Assembly (NCBI RefSeq): GCF_002387895.1 | Contig: NZ_DGLI01000025.1 | Span: 125,041-189,040 of the forward strand | DNA length: 64,000 nucleotides | Reading direction: 5' to 3' | Source: Clostridium sp. UBA4548 | GTDB lineage: Bacteria > Bacillota > Clostridia > Clostridiales > Clostridiaceae | Shown here: positions 27,779 to 36,262 of the stretch, piece after piece | Layout: each line of letters opens with the position of its first letter | Numbering within the stretch: the stretch's first letter is position 1 | Made by a program: the position numbers and the translations under genes | Notes under the pieces: model-generated | Seen by the model: only the letters and a program-made list of their open reading frames with translations | Told to the model about the DNA's origin: nothing | Databases searched by the model: none

Positions 27779-27803
27779 AGGATTTATTATAGTTTTGTCG
27801 AAT
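27779..27803 (+). promoter_or_regulatory. Sigma-H promoter overlapping a 0A box, upstream of spo0A
   Basis: AGGATTT (27779-27785), then 13 nt, then CGAAT (27799-27803) fits the sigma-H consensus AGGAWWT-N12-14-RGAAT. TTGTCGAA (27795-27802), the Spo0A-box core, overlaps the -10 element. The pair sits about 50 nt before the start codon. This mirrors the regulated spo0A promoter known in Bacillus and Clostridium, where Spo0A-P controls its own gene. Confidence 0.8.
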
Positions 27804-27851
27804 TTGTTTATATGAGAAAATGGTAATTTTTAGTAGAAGGGGAGTAATTGA

Positions 27852-28667
27852 ATGGACCAAAATTGTATTAACGTACTAATAGCCGATGATAATAAGGAGT
27901 TTTGCAATATTTTAAATGATTATCTTTTAAGTCAAAAAGATATCAATGTAGTAGCAATTGCTAAAGATGGTATTGAGGCTTTAAAATTAATTGGGGAAAA
28001 AAGACCGGATTTAATTGTTTTAGATATAATTATGCCACATTTAGATGGATTAGGGGTTTTAGAAAAATTAAACACAATGAATTTAAGCCCTATGCCAAGA
28101 ATAATAGTGTTGTCTGCAGTAGGACAAGATAAAATAACACAAAGAGCTATAACCTTAGGTGCAGACTACTATGTAGTAAAACCTTTTGATATGGATGTGT
28201 TTACTAAGAGAATAAGACAAATGTTTAATAACACAATATCAAGTGATGAAGAAAAGAGATCTGTAGTAGTAAATGATATGTCTGACATTAAGATTAGATC
28301 TAATAACGAGCCAATGAATTTAGAGGCAGAAATCACAAGTATTATACATGAAATTGGTGTTCCAGCACATATTAAAGGATATATGTACTTAAGGGAAGCA
28401 ATAACTTTAGTTGTTAATGATATTGAACTTTTATCTGCGGTAACAAAAGAGTTATATCCAAGTATTGCAAAAAGATATAATACTACTGCAAGTAGAGTTG
28501 AGAGAGCTATAAGACATGCTATAGAAGTAGCATGGAGTCGTGGTCAAGTAGACACAATTAACAAGTTATTTGGGTATACTATACACAATGACAAAGGCAA
28601 GCCAACTAACTCAGAATTTATTGCTATGGTTGCTGACAAACTAAGATTAAAAAACAAAGTAAGCTAG
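27852..28667 (+). CDS. spo0A: Sporulation master response regulator Spo0A
   Basis: 271 aa. Receiver domain (1-125) with acidic pair Asp12-Asp13, phosphoacceptor Asp58 in LIVLDIIMPHLDG, Thr/Ser switch region and Lys in YVVKPFD; C-terminal Spo0A DNA-binding domain with recognition helix YNTTASRVERAIRHAIEVAWSRG. Decides entry into sporulation and, in solventogenic clostridia, solvent formation. GAAGGGGAG ribosome site. No spo0F/spo0B-like genes lie nearby, as usual in clostridia, where orphan kinases act directly. Confidence 0.98.
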   Translation: MDQNCINVLIADDNKEFCNILNDYLLSQKDINVVAIAKDGIEALKLIGEKRPDLIVLDIIMPHLDGLGVLEKLNTMNLSPMPRIIVLSAVGQDKITQRAITLGADYYVVKPFDMDVFTKRIRQMFNNTISSDEEKRSVVVNDMSDIKIRSNNEPMNLEAEITSIIHEIGVPAHIKGYMYLREAITLVVNDIELLSAVTKELYPSIAKRYNTTASRVERAIRHAIEVAWSRGQVDTINKLFGYTIHNDKGKPTNSEFIAMVADKLRLKNKVS

Positions 28668-28783
28668 AGAGTTTAGTGGAATTAAAGGTTTAAGTGGTAT
28701 GAAAGCTGTAGGACTAAACCAACTGATGATATTTTAAACCATAGATGTAATTAAATTAAAATTGAATATAAGTAAGAATATAG

Positions 28784-28830
28784 ATGCCTTTTATTATTTA
28801 AAGTAATTAAAAATAATAAAAGGCATTTTA
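28784..28830 (+). terminator. Rho-independent terminator after spo0A
   Basis: ATGCCTTTTATTATT pairs with AATAATAAAAGGCAT over a 13-nt loop, followed by TTTAGTT. About 115 nt after the spo0A stop. Confidence 0.75.
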
Positions 28831-28832
28831 GT

Positions 28833-29017
28833 TAACCACGTTTTAGAAGCTTCAGGTCTACCAAGGTATTTATGGGCTGCTTAATAGCCTTACAGCTCCC
28901 AGGACTAGGTAAATTGCTTTGGTGTAACAAATGCAGTTTGGACACAAAGATACCTTTGTTCAGTTAAAACCTCCTTTCAAAGCCGAGCTATAAAATGAAC
29001 TTGTCCATTATTTGAAA
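28833..29017 (+). repeat. Dispersed repeat A, copy A2
   Basis: About 185 bp. Conserved blocks shared with inverted copy A3: a TTAAC-AC-TTTTAGAA block at the 5' end, ttgctttggYgYaacaaat in the middle, and aaaatgaacttgtYcattat at the 3' end. Confidence 0.7.
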
Positions 29018-29093
29018 ATTTATAGGTATATTTCCATTATTATTGTCATAGATATGAACTAATTCATAGTTAAAAACTAAGGGGGAAATATTT

Positions 29094-29735
29094 ATGACAA
29101 TTAGAAACCTTATAGATAACTTTAATAAACATTTTAGAGAGAATTTTTGGATGTACTTATTGACTATTCTGTTTTTATGTACAGGGGTGATTTTAGGTAT
29201 TTATAGTGTAAAATATATGAGCAATAACGACAAGAGTAGCTTAATTAATTATGTAACATCTCTAAGTAAATCAAGCACACTAGAAGGCATAAATAATAAG
29301 GCAATATTTTTTGAGGCAGTAAAAAGTAATCTTCCAATAATTATTGGATATTGGTTTTTAGGACTAACTATAGTTGGTATACCTGTTATATTAGTTTTAA
29401 GCATATTTAAAGGTTTCTCCATAGGTTTTACTATAAGTTTTTTTGTATATAGTTTAAAAGATAGAGGTCTTTTGTTAGCAGTGTTAGGGGTTGTACCACA
29501 AAATATTATATACATTCCATGTGTAATTTTTGCATCAGTTCTATCTATTCAATTTTCCTTAAATATGTTAAAGGAAAAATTAAATAAAAATTATAAAGGA
29601 TATAAAGGAAATAGTATTGCTAGCTATACCTTATCTTTTATATGTATTATGGCAATTATGACAGTTGGATTTTTATTGGAAGCTTTCGTGACACCATCAC
29701 TAATTAGATTTGCATTAAAAGGCGTAGGCGTTTAA
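29094..29735 (+). CDS. spoIIM: Stage II sporulation protein M
   Basis: 213 aa, five hydrophobic segments, with the family-typical FWMYLLTILFLCTGVILGIYSV at the N-terminus and GFTISFFVYSLKDRGLLLAVLGVVPQNIIYIP in the middle. Component of the SpoIIDMP complex that drives engulfment by remodelling septal peptidoglycan. AGGGGGAAA ribosome site. Followed by a small membrane protein and then the nucleoside catabolism genes, an order recalling B. subtilis spoIIM-fur-yqzK-ripX-drm-pupG-dacF. Confidence 0.95.
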   Translation: MTIRNLIDNFNKHFRENFWMYLLTILFLCTGVILGIYSVKYMSNNDKSSLINYVTSLSKSSTLEGINNKAIFFEAVKSNLPIIIGYWFLGLTIVGIPVILVLSIFKGFSIGFTISFFVYSLKDRGLLLAVLGVVPQNIIYIPCVIFASVLSIQFSLNMLKEKLNKNYKGYKGNSIASYTLSFICIMAIMTVGFLLEAFVTPSLIRFALKGVGV

Positions 29736-29739
29736 TTAT

Positions 29740-29961
29740 ATGACAAGTGATGTAAAGAAGTTCTTGATTTCTTATTTTGAGTCTTTACTAATTTTAATAA
29801 TTATGGGTATAATATTACCATACTTAGTAGATAGCTTCCTGGATTTTATAACTCGTGATTCTAATATCTATCAAAATAGCATTCTTGTTTCAAAAACTAT
29901 TAACAAACAATTAGAAATATTGTATAATTATGTTTATACTTTTAAAGTACTAATAAGATAG
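29740..29961 (+). CDS. Small single-pass membrane protein downstream of spoIIM
   Basis: 73 aa, one hydrophobic segment (about 13-29, SLLILIIMGIILPYLV), otherwise unremarkable. Begins 4 bp after spoIIM with a weak ribosome site, so probably translationally coupled. Its position corresponds to yqzK (DUF4227) in the Bacillus gene order, but I cannot show homology. Function unknown. Confidence 0.65.
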   Translation: MTSDVKKFLISYFESLLILIIMGIILPYLVDSFLDFITRDSNIYQNSILVSKTINKQLEILYNYVYTFKVLIR

Positions 29962-29967
29962 GTAATT

Positions 29968-30085
29968 TATATAGAATGCCATAGAGATATTTAATTCTAT
30001 TTTATATCGTGTTTTATATAAGTTTCCTCAAATTATCTTGCAATGTAGAAATATTATTGCAACTTATATATAATGATAAATTAAT
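29968..30085 (+). repeat. Dispersed repeat B, copy B3
   Basis: Starts with tatatagaatg like B1; its 3' hairpin pairs TTATATAAGTTTC (30014-30026) with GCAACTTATATATAA (30059-30073), one mismatch. The middle is divergent. Confidence 0.6.
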
Positions 30086-30399
30086 TAAGCTTTGCCTTTA
30101 TAATTTATCATTACAATGATTTATTACTATTAAGTAAATCATTATATAAAATTTTAGTTATGTAATAGGAGTTTAGATATAAAGACCTATTACAGGAAAT
30201 CTTAAAATTTATAAATATTTAGTTAACCTTAAAGAAGTGCCACTATTATCTCTATAAAATTAGTTCTATACCTAGAACGTTTTAATAGTTTAATAGATAG
30301 GCACATCATTTATTTATTAATATATATTTTTGTACATGCTATCAGGGATTTATTAGAAATAGATAGAACAAAATAAAGCTATTGCATAGATATATATAA

Positions 30400-30478
30400 T
30401 TATATCTTACATTGTCTTTTATATAAGTTTCCCAACATTATCTTACAATGTAAAATAATATTGAAACTTATATAAATA
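30400..30478 (+). repeat. Dispersed repeat B, copy B4
   Basis: Contains a perfect 13-bp stem, TTATATAAGTTTC (30419-30431) with GAAACTTATATAA (30463-30475). Relative to B1 (GTTGC/GCAAC) the stem has the compensatory change GTTTC/GAAAC. Confidence 0.65.
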
Positions 30479-30602
30479 AAAACTAATAAAAAAGTCACAA
30501 AACTCTAAGAAAATCTATATAATATTTTTACTTGGTATGCAAAACTAAAATGAAGAGAATATTAATATTAAATAGTATTAAGTAAGAAGGAAGGAAGATA
30601 AT

Positions 30603-31775
30603 ATGAATAGAAAGGTTACTTTGATTGTTCTAGATAGTGTAGGCATTGGAGCCTTGCCAGATGCAAAGTCATATGGTGATGAGGGAAGCAATACTCTAGG
30701 AAATATTGCAAAGGCAGTAAAAGGTTTTTCTTTACCCAATTTAGAAGCTATGGGATTGGGAAATATAGATGGTATGGTTGGTTTTGATAAAAATAACAAT
30801 CCATCAGGTTCCTATGGAAAATGTGCTGAGTTATCAAAAGGTAAGGATACCATTACTGGACATTGGGAAATTGCAGGGGTTATTTTAGAAACACCTTTAA
30901 ATACTTATCCTGAAGGTTTCCCAAGAGAGATAATTGAGGAGTTTGAGAGTAAGATTGGAAGAAAAACTCTAGGCAATGTAGTAGCATCAGGTACTGCTAT
31001 TATTGAAGACCTTGGTGAAGAGCATATGAGAACTGGATACCCTATAATATATACTTCAGCAGATAGTGTATTTCAAATTGCAGCTCATGAAGAAATAATT
31101 CCAATTCCTGAGTTATACAAGATGTGTGAAATAGCTAGAGAAATGCTTGTAGGAGATAAAATGGTGGGTAGAGTAATTGCTAGACCATTTTTAGGTACAA
31201 ATAAAGGAGACTTCACAAGAACTTCTAATAGACATGATTATGCTATAGAGCCTTTTAACAAAACTATGATGGAATATATTAGTGAAGCTAACCAAAGTGT
31301 TATGGCAGTTGGAAAAATAAAGGATATTTTTACTGGTAAAGGGGTTACTGATTCTATAACCATTAAAAATAATATGGATGGTGTTGATAAAACACTAGAA
31401 TTTATGAAAAATGATAAAACGGGATTAATATTTTCTAACTTAGTTGATTTCGATATGAAATTTGGACATAGAAACGATGTTGAAGGCTATGCAAATGCTC
31501 TAGTAGAATTTGATAACCGACTTCCCGAAATAATAGAGGCTTTAGGGCAAGAGGATATACTCATCATAACAGCAGATCATGGTTGTGACCCAACAACTGA
31601 AAGTACAGACCACTCAAGAGAGTATATACCTGTTCTTGTATATGGAAAGAATATTAAACAAAATATTAATATTGGAACTCGTCAGTGTTTCAGTGATATA
31701 GGAAAAACTATACTAGAATTGCTAAATGTTGAAAATGAATTAGTAGGAAAAAGTTTTGCAGATATGATAAAATAA
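30603..31775 (+). CDS. deoB: Phosphopentomutase
   Basis: Converts (deoxy)ribose 1-phosphate to the 5-phosphate in nucleoside catabolism. 390 aa, alkaline-phosphatase superfamily: LDSVGIGALPDA with the metal Asp, the phosphoacceptor Thr in KGKDTITGHWE, metal ligands in DFDMKFGHRNDVEGYA and ITADHGCDPTTESTDHSRE. AAGGAAGGAAGA ribosome site. First gene of a deoB-PNP-PNP-pdp cluster. Confidence 0.97.
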   Translation: MNRKVTLIVLDSVGIGALPDAKSYGDEGSNTLGNIAKAVKGFSLPNLEAMGLGNIDGMVGFDKNNNPSGSYGKCAELSKGKDTITGHWEIAGVILETPLNTYPEGFPREIIEEFESKIGRKTLGNVVASGTAIIEDLGEEHMRTGYPIIYTSADSVFQIAAHEEIIPIPELYKMCEIAREMLVGDKMVGRVIARPFLGTNKGDFTRTSNRHDYAIEPFNKTMMEYISEANQSVMAVGKIKDIFTGKGVTDSITIKNNMDGVDKTLEFMKNDKTGLIFSNLVDFDMKFGHRNDVEGYANALVEFDNRLPEIIEALGQEDILIITADHGCDPTTESTDHSREYIPVLVYGKNIKQNINIGTRQCFSDIGKTILELLNVENELVGKSFADMIK

Positions 31776-31805
31776 TAATTTACAAAGGATTTTAGGAGGA
31801 TAATT

Positions 31806-32621
31806 ATGGATTTAAGCATGATAAAAGAAAGTGTTGAATATGTAAAAAGCAAATTAAACTTTGAACCTGAAATAGGTGTAATACTAGGATCAGGTCTTGG
31901 CGATATGGCGGATACTTTAGAGGAAAGAACTGTTATTAAATATTCAGAAGTACCTAATTTACCAGTATCTACAGTACATGGTCATGCTGGTCAATTTGTA
32001 GTTGGAAGATTAGGAGATAAAAAAGTTATAATGATGCAAGGAAGATTCCATTATTATGAAGGTCATAAAATGAATTTACTTGCACTACCAATATATATAA
32101 TGAAGTATATTGGAGTTAAGTCATTAATAGTTACTAATGCGTGTGGTGGTGCTAACACTGATTTCGTTCCAGGAGATTTAATGATTATTAATGATCACAT
32201 TAACTTTGCAGGAACTAATCCTCTAATAGGAAAGAATGATGAGGAGATTGGACCAAGATTCCCAGATATGTCAGCTCCATACGATAGAGAATATATGAAG
32301 CTTGCAAAAGAAGTTGGAAACTCATTAAATATAGATCTTAAACAAGGAACTTATATGATGTTTACAGGTCCAACTTACGAGACACCAGCTGAAGTTAGAA
32401 TGGCTAGAATATTAGGAGCAGATGCAGTTGGAATGTCTACAGTTCCAGAAGTTATTGCTGCAAGACATTGTGGTTTAAGAGTACTTGGAATATCATGTAT
32501 TACAAACATGGCAGCAGGAATACTAGATCAGCCATTAAATCATGAAGAAGTTATTGAAACTTCTACAAGAGTAAAAAGCAAGTTTATTTCTTTAGTAAAT
32601 GATATCATAGAAAAAATGTAA
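31806..32621 (+). CDS. punA: Purine-nucleoside phosphorylase, 6-oxopurine type (paralog 1)
   Basis: 271 aa trimeric-type PNP that splits inosine and guanosine to base and ribose 1-phosphate. Seen: phosphate loop ILGSGLGD (26-33), His60 in VHGHAG, GRFHYYEGH, GACGG-type NACGGA, base-binding Glu192 in GPTYETPAE, and Asn234 in GISCITNMAAG. Glu and Asn at these places are the signature for 6-oxopurines. TAGGAGGA ribosome site. Product ribose 1-phosphate goes to deoB. Confidence 0.95.
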   Translation: MDLSMIKESVEYVKSKLNFEPEIGVILGSGLGDMADTLEERTVIKYSEVPNLPVSTVHGHAGQFVVGRLGDKKVIMMQGRFHYYEGHKMNLLALPIYIMKYIGVKSLIVTNACGGANTDFVPGDLMIINDHINFAGTNPLIGKNDEEIGPRFPDMSAPYDREYMKLAKEVGNSLNIDLKQGTYMMFTGPTYETPAEVRMARILGADAVGMSTVPEVIAARHCGLRVLGISCITNMAAGILDQPLNHEEVIETSTRVKSKFISLVNDIIEKM

Positions 32622-32633
32622 CTATATAATTAT

Positions 32634-32665
32634 ACATATTCCTTCTCCTTTGAGAAGGAATATGT
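32634..32665 (+). other. Intergenic hairpin between the two PNP genes
   Basis: Perfect 14-bp stem ACATATTCCTTCTC / GAGAAGGAATATGT with a CTTT loop. No T tract follows (GTTTAGG), so a simple terminator is unlikely; a processing or stability element, or a leaky attenuator, is possible. Confidence 0.75.
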
Positions 32666-32705
32666 GTTTAGGCACATAACTTTAGTTTATAGGGAGGTTT
32701 TTATC

Positions 32706-33524
32706 ATGGATTTATTAAAAAGAATAGAAGAAGCAAAAGCCTTTATTCTTAGTAAGCACAGCGAAAAAATTCAGGCTGCCATAATACTTGGAAGTGGATT
32801 AGGTGGAATTGTAAAGGATATTGAAAATCAAAAGGTTATCAAATACTCTGATATTCCAGGTTTTCCAGAATCCACTGTAAAGGGCCATGCTGGAGAAATT
32901 ATAATAGGTGAATTATGTGGAAAAACAGTTCTTGCAATGAATGGTAGATTCCATTACTATGAGGGCTATGATATGCAAACTGTAACTTTTCCAGTGAGAG
33001 TTATTAAAGCCTTAGGCATTGAGAATATAATTATTACAAATGCTGCTGGAGGAATGAATCCAATTTTTGAACCAGGAGATTTAATGATAATTACAGATCA
33101 TATTAATATGATGGGAGCTAATCCTTTAATAGGAGTAAATTATGAAGAACTAGGACCAAGATTTCCTGACATGTCTTCAGCCTATAATAAACAATTAATA
33201 GCATTAGCCTTAAGCAGTGCAAAAGCCTTAGATATAAAGGTACAGCAAGGTGTTTACTGCCCTGTTTCAGGACCAACTTATGAAACTGCAGCAGAACTTA
33301 AGATGTTAAGATTAATTGGTGGAGATGCGGTTGGAATGTCTACTGTTCCAGAAGTTATTGTTGCTAACCACATGTCAATGAAAGTTTTAGGAATTTCTTG
33401 TATAACAGATATGGCAATTGGAGATAGCTTAGAACCACTTGATCACTCAAGAGTGGTGGAAACAGCAAATAAGGCAATGGCTAAATTTATATCCCTAGTA
33501 AAAGAAATAATAGAAAAAATGTAG
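32706..33524 (+). CDS. Purine-nucleoside phosphorylase paralog 2 with Asn-to-Asp change
   Basis: 272 aa, aligned along its length with the preceding PNP (ILGSGLGG, GHAGE, GRFHYYEGY, GPTYETAAE with Glu193). The specificity position reads GISCITDMAIG, so Asp235 replaces the Asn of paralog 1. In human PNP the Asn243-to-Asp change moves preference toward adenosine, and MTA phosphorylase has Asp there, so a 6-aminopurine substrate is predicted. ATG 32706 has AGGGAGG 9 nt upstream; the in-frame ATG at 32664 has none. Confidence 0.88.
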   Translation: MDLLKRIEEAKAFILSKHSEKIQAAIILGSGLGGIVKDIENQKVIKYSDIPGFPESTVKGHAGEIIIGELCGKTVLAMNGRFHYYEGYDMQTVTFPVRVIKALGIENIIITNAAGGMNPIFEPGDLMIITDHINMMGANPLIGVNYEELGPRFPDMSSAYNKQLIALALSSAKALDIKVQQGVYCPVSGPTYETAAELKMLRLIGGDAVGMSTVPEVIVANHMSMKVLGISCITDMAIGDSLEPLDHSRVVETANKAMAKFISLVKEIIEKM

Positions 33525-33617
33525 GATTTGTTTTTTAATTAGATATATTTAGGCAAAAATTTCATTCAACTTATAATATAAAAGAAGGTTGGATTATTTA
33601 ATTATGTATGTTTAGAT

Positions 33618-33659
33618 AGGAGGTGGATGTTTTTAGATTTTCTAAAAACAATTACTATG
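33618..33659 (+). promoter_or_regulatory. Hairpin between ribosome binding site and start of pdp
   Basis: AGGAGG (33618-33623), then GTTTTTAGA-TTT-TCTAAAAAC, a perfect 9-bp hairpin at 33629-33649, then the family-consistent ATG at 33657. Folding would shorten the effective distance from 33 to about 12 nt. Confidence 0.55.
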
Positions 33660-34961
33660 AGAATGTATGATTTAATTTTAAAAAAGAGAAATGGCAAGGA
33701 ATTAACAACAGAAGAAATAAACTATTTCATAGAACAATATACTAAGGGTAAAATTCCAGATTATCAGGTATCGGCTTTATTAATGTCAATTTACTTTCAA
33801 AAAATGAATGGAAGAGAAACTGCAGATTTAACTATGGCAATGGTTAATTCTGGAGATATTCTTAACTTAAGTGAAATTAATGGAATTAAAGTTGATAAGC
33901 ATAGTACTGGGGGAGTAGGTGACACTACAACTTTAGTGTTAGGACCTATGGTTGCTGCGTTAGGTGTACCAGTAGCTAAGATGTCTGGTAGAGGGCTTGG
34001 ACATACAGGCGGGACTATAGATAAGCTTGAATCTTTTAAAGGTTTCTCAGTTGAAATGCCAAGGGAGAAATTTATAAATAACGTAAATAACATAAAAATT
34101 GCTGTTGGTGGTCAAACAGGTGAATTAGCACCAGCAGATAAAAAACTTTATGCTCTTAGAGATGTTACTGGAACTGTTGATAATGTTTCCCTTATAGCTT
34201 CAAGTATAATGAGCAAAAAAATTGCAGCAGGGGCAGATTGCATAGTTTTAGATGTTAAAGTTGGTGAAGGTGCATTCATGAAGACACCAGAAGCTGCTCA
34301 GGAGTTGGCAACTGAAATGGTGAGCATCGGAACTAATGTAGGAAGAAAAACCGTAGCTATAATTTCAGATATGGATCAACCTTTAGGTCTTGGCATTGGT
34401 AATGCCTTAGAGGTTGAAGAAGCTATAAACACCTTAAAGGGAAATGGACCTAAAGACTTAGTAGAACTTTGCTTAACTCTCGGAAGCTACATGGTTACTT
34501 TAGCTGGTGCAGCAGAAAATGTTGAGGAAGCAAGAACTAAACTTGAGGAAACTATAACCTCAGGAACTGCAATAGCTAAATTAAAAGAATTTGTTAAAGC
34601 TCAAGGTGGAGATACCGCTTGTATTGATGATACAAATTTACTTCCTAAAGCAAAATACATAATTCCTGTATTAGCAGATAAAGATGGAGTTGTTGAAAAA
34701 ATACATGCAGAAAGTATTGGATTAATTGCAATGGAACTTGGTGCAGGAAGAGCAACTAAGGAAAGTGTAATTGATTTAGCAGTGGGAATTGTTCTTAATA
34801 AGAAAAGAGGAGAACAGGTAATTAAGGGCGATGTAATAGCTTATATACACAGCAATGATGAGAATAACATTGAAAAAGCTAAGAAGGATATTTTAAATAA
34901 CTATGTAATTTCTCCAAATTATGTAGATAATATTCCTCTTATACATCATATTGTAGATTAG
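33657..34961 (+). CDS. pdp: Pyrimidine-nucleoside phosphorylase
   Basis: Splits thymidine, uridine and deoxyuridine with phosphate. 434 aa from ATG 33657, which gives the family N-terminus MRMYDLILKKRNGKELTTEEI and almost the Bacillus length. Seen: VDKHSTGGVGDTTTLVLGPMVAALG (phosphate/glycine-rich), KMSGRGLGHTGGTIDKLE, SSIMSKKIAAGAD, and the C-terminal biotinyl-like domain. An in-frame ATG at 33627 has AGGAGG only 3 nt upstream. A 9-bp hairpin separates that site from 33657. Ends the operon at a strong terminator. Confidence 0.94.
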   Translation: MRMYDLILKKRNGKELTTEEINYFIEQYTKGKIPDYQVSALLMSIYFQKMNGRETADLTMAMVNSGDILNLSEINGIKVDKHSTGGVGDTTTLVLGPMVAALGVPVAKMSGRGLGHTGGTIDKLESFKGFSVEMPREKFINNVNNIKIAVGGQTGELAPADKKLYALRDVTGTVDNVSLIASSIMSKKIAAGADCIVLDVKVGEGAFMKTPEAAQELATEMVSIGTNVGRKTVAIISDMDQPLGLGIGNALEVEEAINTLKGNGPKDLVELCLTLGSYMVTLAGAAENVEEARTKLEETITSGTAIAKLKEFVKAQGGDTACIDDTNLLPKAKYIIPVLADKDGVVEKIHAESIGLIAMELGAGRATKESVIDLAVGIVLNKKRGEQVIKGDVIAYIHSNDENNIEKAKKDILNNYVISPNYVDNIPLIHHIVD

Positions 34962-34964
34962 TTG

Positions 34965-34996
34965 AAAAGTCAGATTTTTTAAATCTGACTTTTTAT
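34965..34996 (+). terminator. Rho-independent terminator after pdp
   Basis: AAAAGTCAGATTT / AAATCTGACTTTT with a TTT loop, then TTTATATTTTT. Directly after the stop codon. Confidence 0.9.
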
Positions 34997-35062
34997 ATTT
35001 TTGGATAATATGTGAGGCTTTAGGTAAAAATAATTCTATAAAAAATTAAATGGAGGTAAGCT

Positions 35063-36262
35063 ATGAAAAAGAAAAGTGCAATATTTAGTTTATTACTATC
35101 AATGATATTTTCACTACAACTTTTTGTGGTGCCTGTAAAGGCTTTTGAACCTAAGGCAAAGGAAAATGCTCCTAGTACAAACTCAGTAGGTTTTGAGCCA
35201 GATGCTAGGTCAGCACTATTAATAGAACCAACTTCAGGAAAAGTTCTTTATGAAAAAAATTCAAAGGAAAAATTTGCGCCTGCTTCAGTAACAAAGATAA
35301 TGACAATGCTATTAGCTATGGAAGCCATAGATAGTGGCAAAGTTAAACTAACTGATAAAATTGTTTGTAGTGAAAAAGTTAAATCTATGGGTGGAAGTAG
35401 TATGATTCTTGATACTGGTGAAGTTAGGACAGTAGAAGAAATTTTAAAAGGTATCGCAATAGCATCTGGAAATGATGCAGCAGTTGCTATGGCAGAATTT
35501 TTAGAGGGTAGTGAAGAAGCTTTTGTTGTTAAAATGAATGAAAAAGCTAAAGCACTAGGTATGAATGATACAAACTTTAAAAATTGTACTGGGTTAAGTG
35601 CAGATGGACACTTGTCTACTGCTAATGACATTGCACTAATGTCTATGGAATTACTTAAACATCCAACAATACTAAAATACTCATCAATTTATATGGAAAC
35701 AATAAGTGATGGTAGAAAATCTCCTATAGAGCTTGTTAACCATAACAAGTTAGTAAGATTCTACAAGGGTTGTGATGGACTTAAAACAGGCTTCACTCAA
35801 GAGGCAATGTACTGTATTTCAGCTACAGCAATGAGAAATGATGTAAGGATGCTAGCTGTTATAATGGGAGCTCCAAGTTATAAACAAAGAAATGCAGATG
35901 CTAGCAAACTTATGGATTATGGCTTTGCTAAGTTTGAAAGCAAGAATATTATTGCCAAGGACTCAGAAGTTGAAAAAGTTCCTTTAGATAAAAAAGGTGA
36001 AAAATTCTATATAGCTAAGGCTAAAGATGATGTTAAAGTAACTATTGAAAGAGGAACAGAGGATCAAATAAATAAAAAAGTTACTATAGATCCAAACTTA
36101 AAGGGTATTAAAGAGGGAGATATAGTAGGCTATTGTGAAATATATGTAGGAGATAAGTTAATTAAGAAAATAGAACTATATAGTGATAGAGAAGTAAAAC
36201 AATCTCAGTTCTTAAATAACATGAAAAATATTCTTACAGAAATTTTCGATAATGCTATATAG
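35063..36262 (+). CDS. dacF: Serine-type D-Ala-D-Ala carboxypeptidase (DacF-like)
   Basis: Trims pentapeptide side chains of peptidoglycan; low-molecular-mass penicillin-binding protein. 399 aa: signal peptide (1-27, ending PVKAF), SxxK motif Ser75-Val-Thr-Lys78, SGN in AIASGNDAAVAM, KTG in GCDGLKTGFT, a beta-rich PBP5 C-terminal domain and a terminal amphipathic helix (LNNMKNILTEIFDNAI). Position after nucleoside genes matches B. subtilis drm-pupG-dacF, although spoIIA does not follow. TGGAGGTAA ribosome site. Confidence 0.9.
   Translation: MKKKSAIFSLLLSMIFSLQLFVVPVKAFEPKAKENAPSTNSVGFEPDARSALLIEPTSGKVLYEKNSKEKFAPASVTKIMTMLLAMEAIDSGKVKLTDKIVCSEKVKSMGGSSMILDTGEVRTVEEILKGIAIASGNDAAVAMAEFLEGSEEAFVVKMNEKAKALGMNDTNFKNCTGLSADGHLSTANDIALMSMELLKHPTILKYSSIYMETISDGRKSPIELVNHNKLVRFYKGCDGLKTGFTQEAMYCISATAMRNDVRMLAVIMGAPSYKQRNADASKLMDYGFAKFESKNIIAKDSEVEKVPLDKKGEKFYIAKAKDDVKVTIERGTEDQINKKVTIDPNLKGIKEGDIVGYCEIYVGDKLIKKIELYSDREVKQSQFLNNMKNILTEIFDNAI

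Larger units (their letters stand above)
28668..29093. other. Intergenic region between spo0A and spoIIM
   Basis: About 425 bases: a terminator (28784-28830), then the long repeat A copy A2 (28833-29017), then the ribosome binding site of spoIIM. No ORF that looks coding. Confidence 0.6.
29962..30602. other. Intergenic region with two repeat B hairpins
   Basis: 640 bases, the longest gap of the conserved half apart from 40.4-41.3 kb. It holds repeat B copies B3 and B4 and a possible deoB promoter (tatataatat around 30515). No coding ORF was found. Confidence 0.6.
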
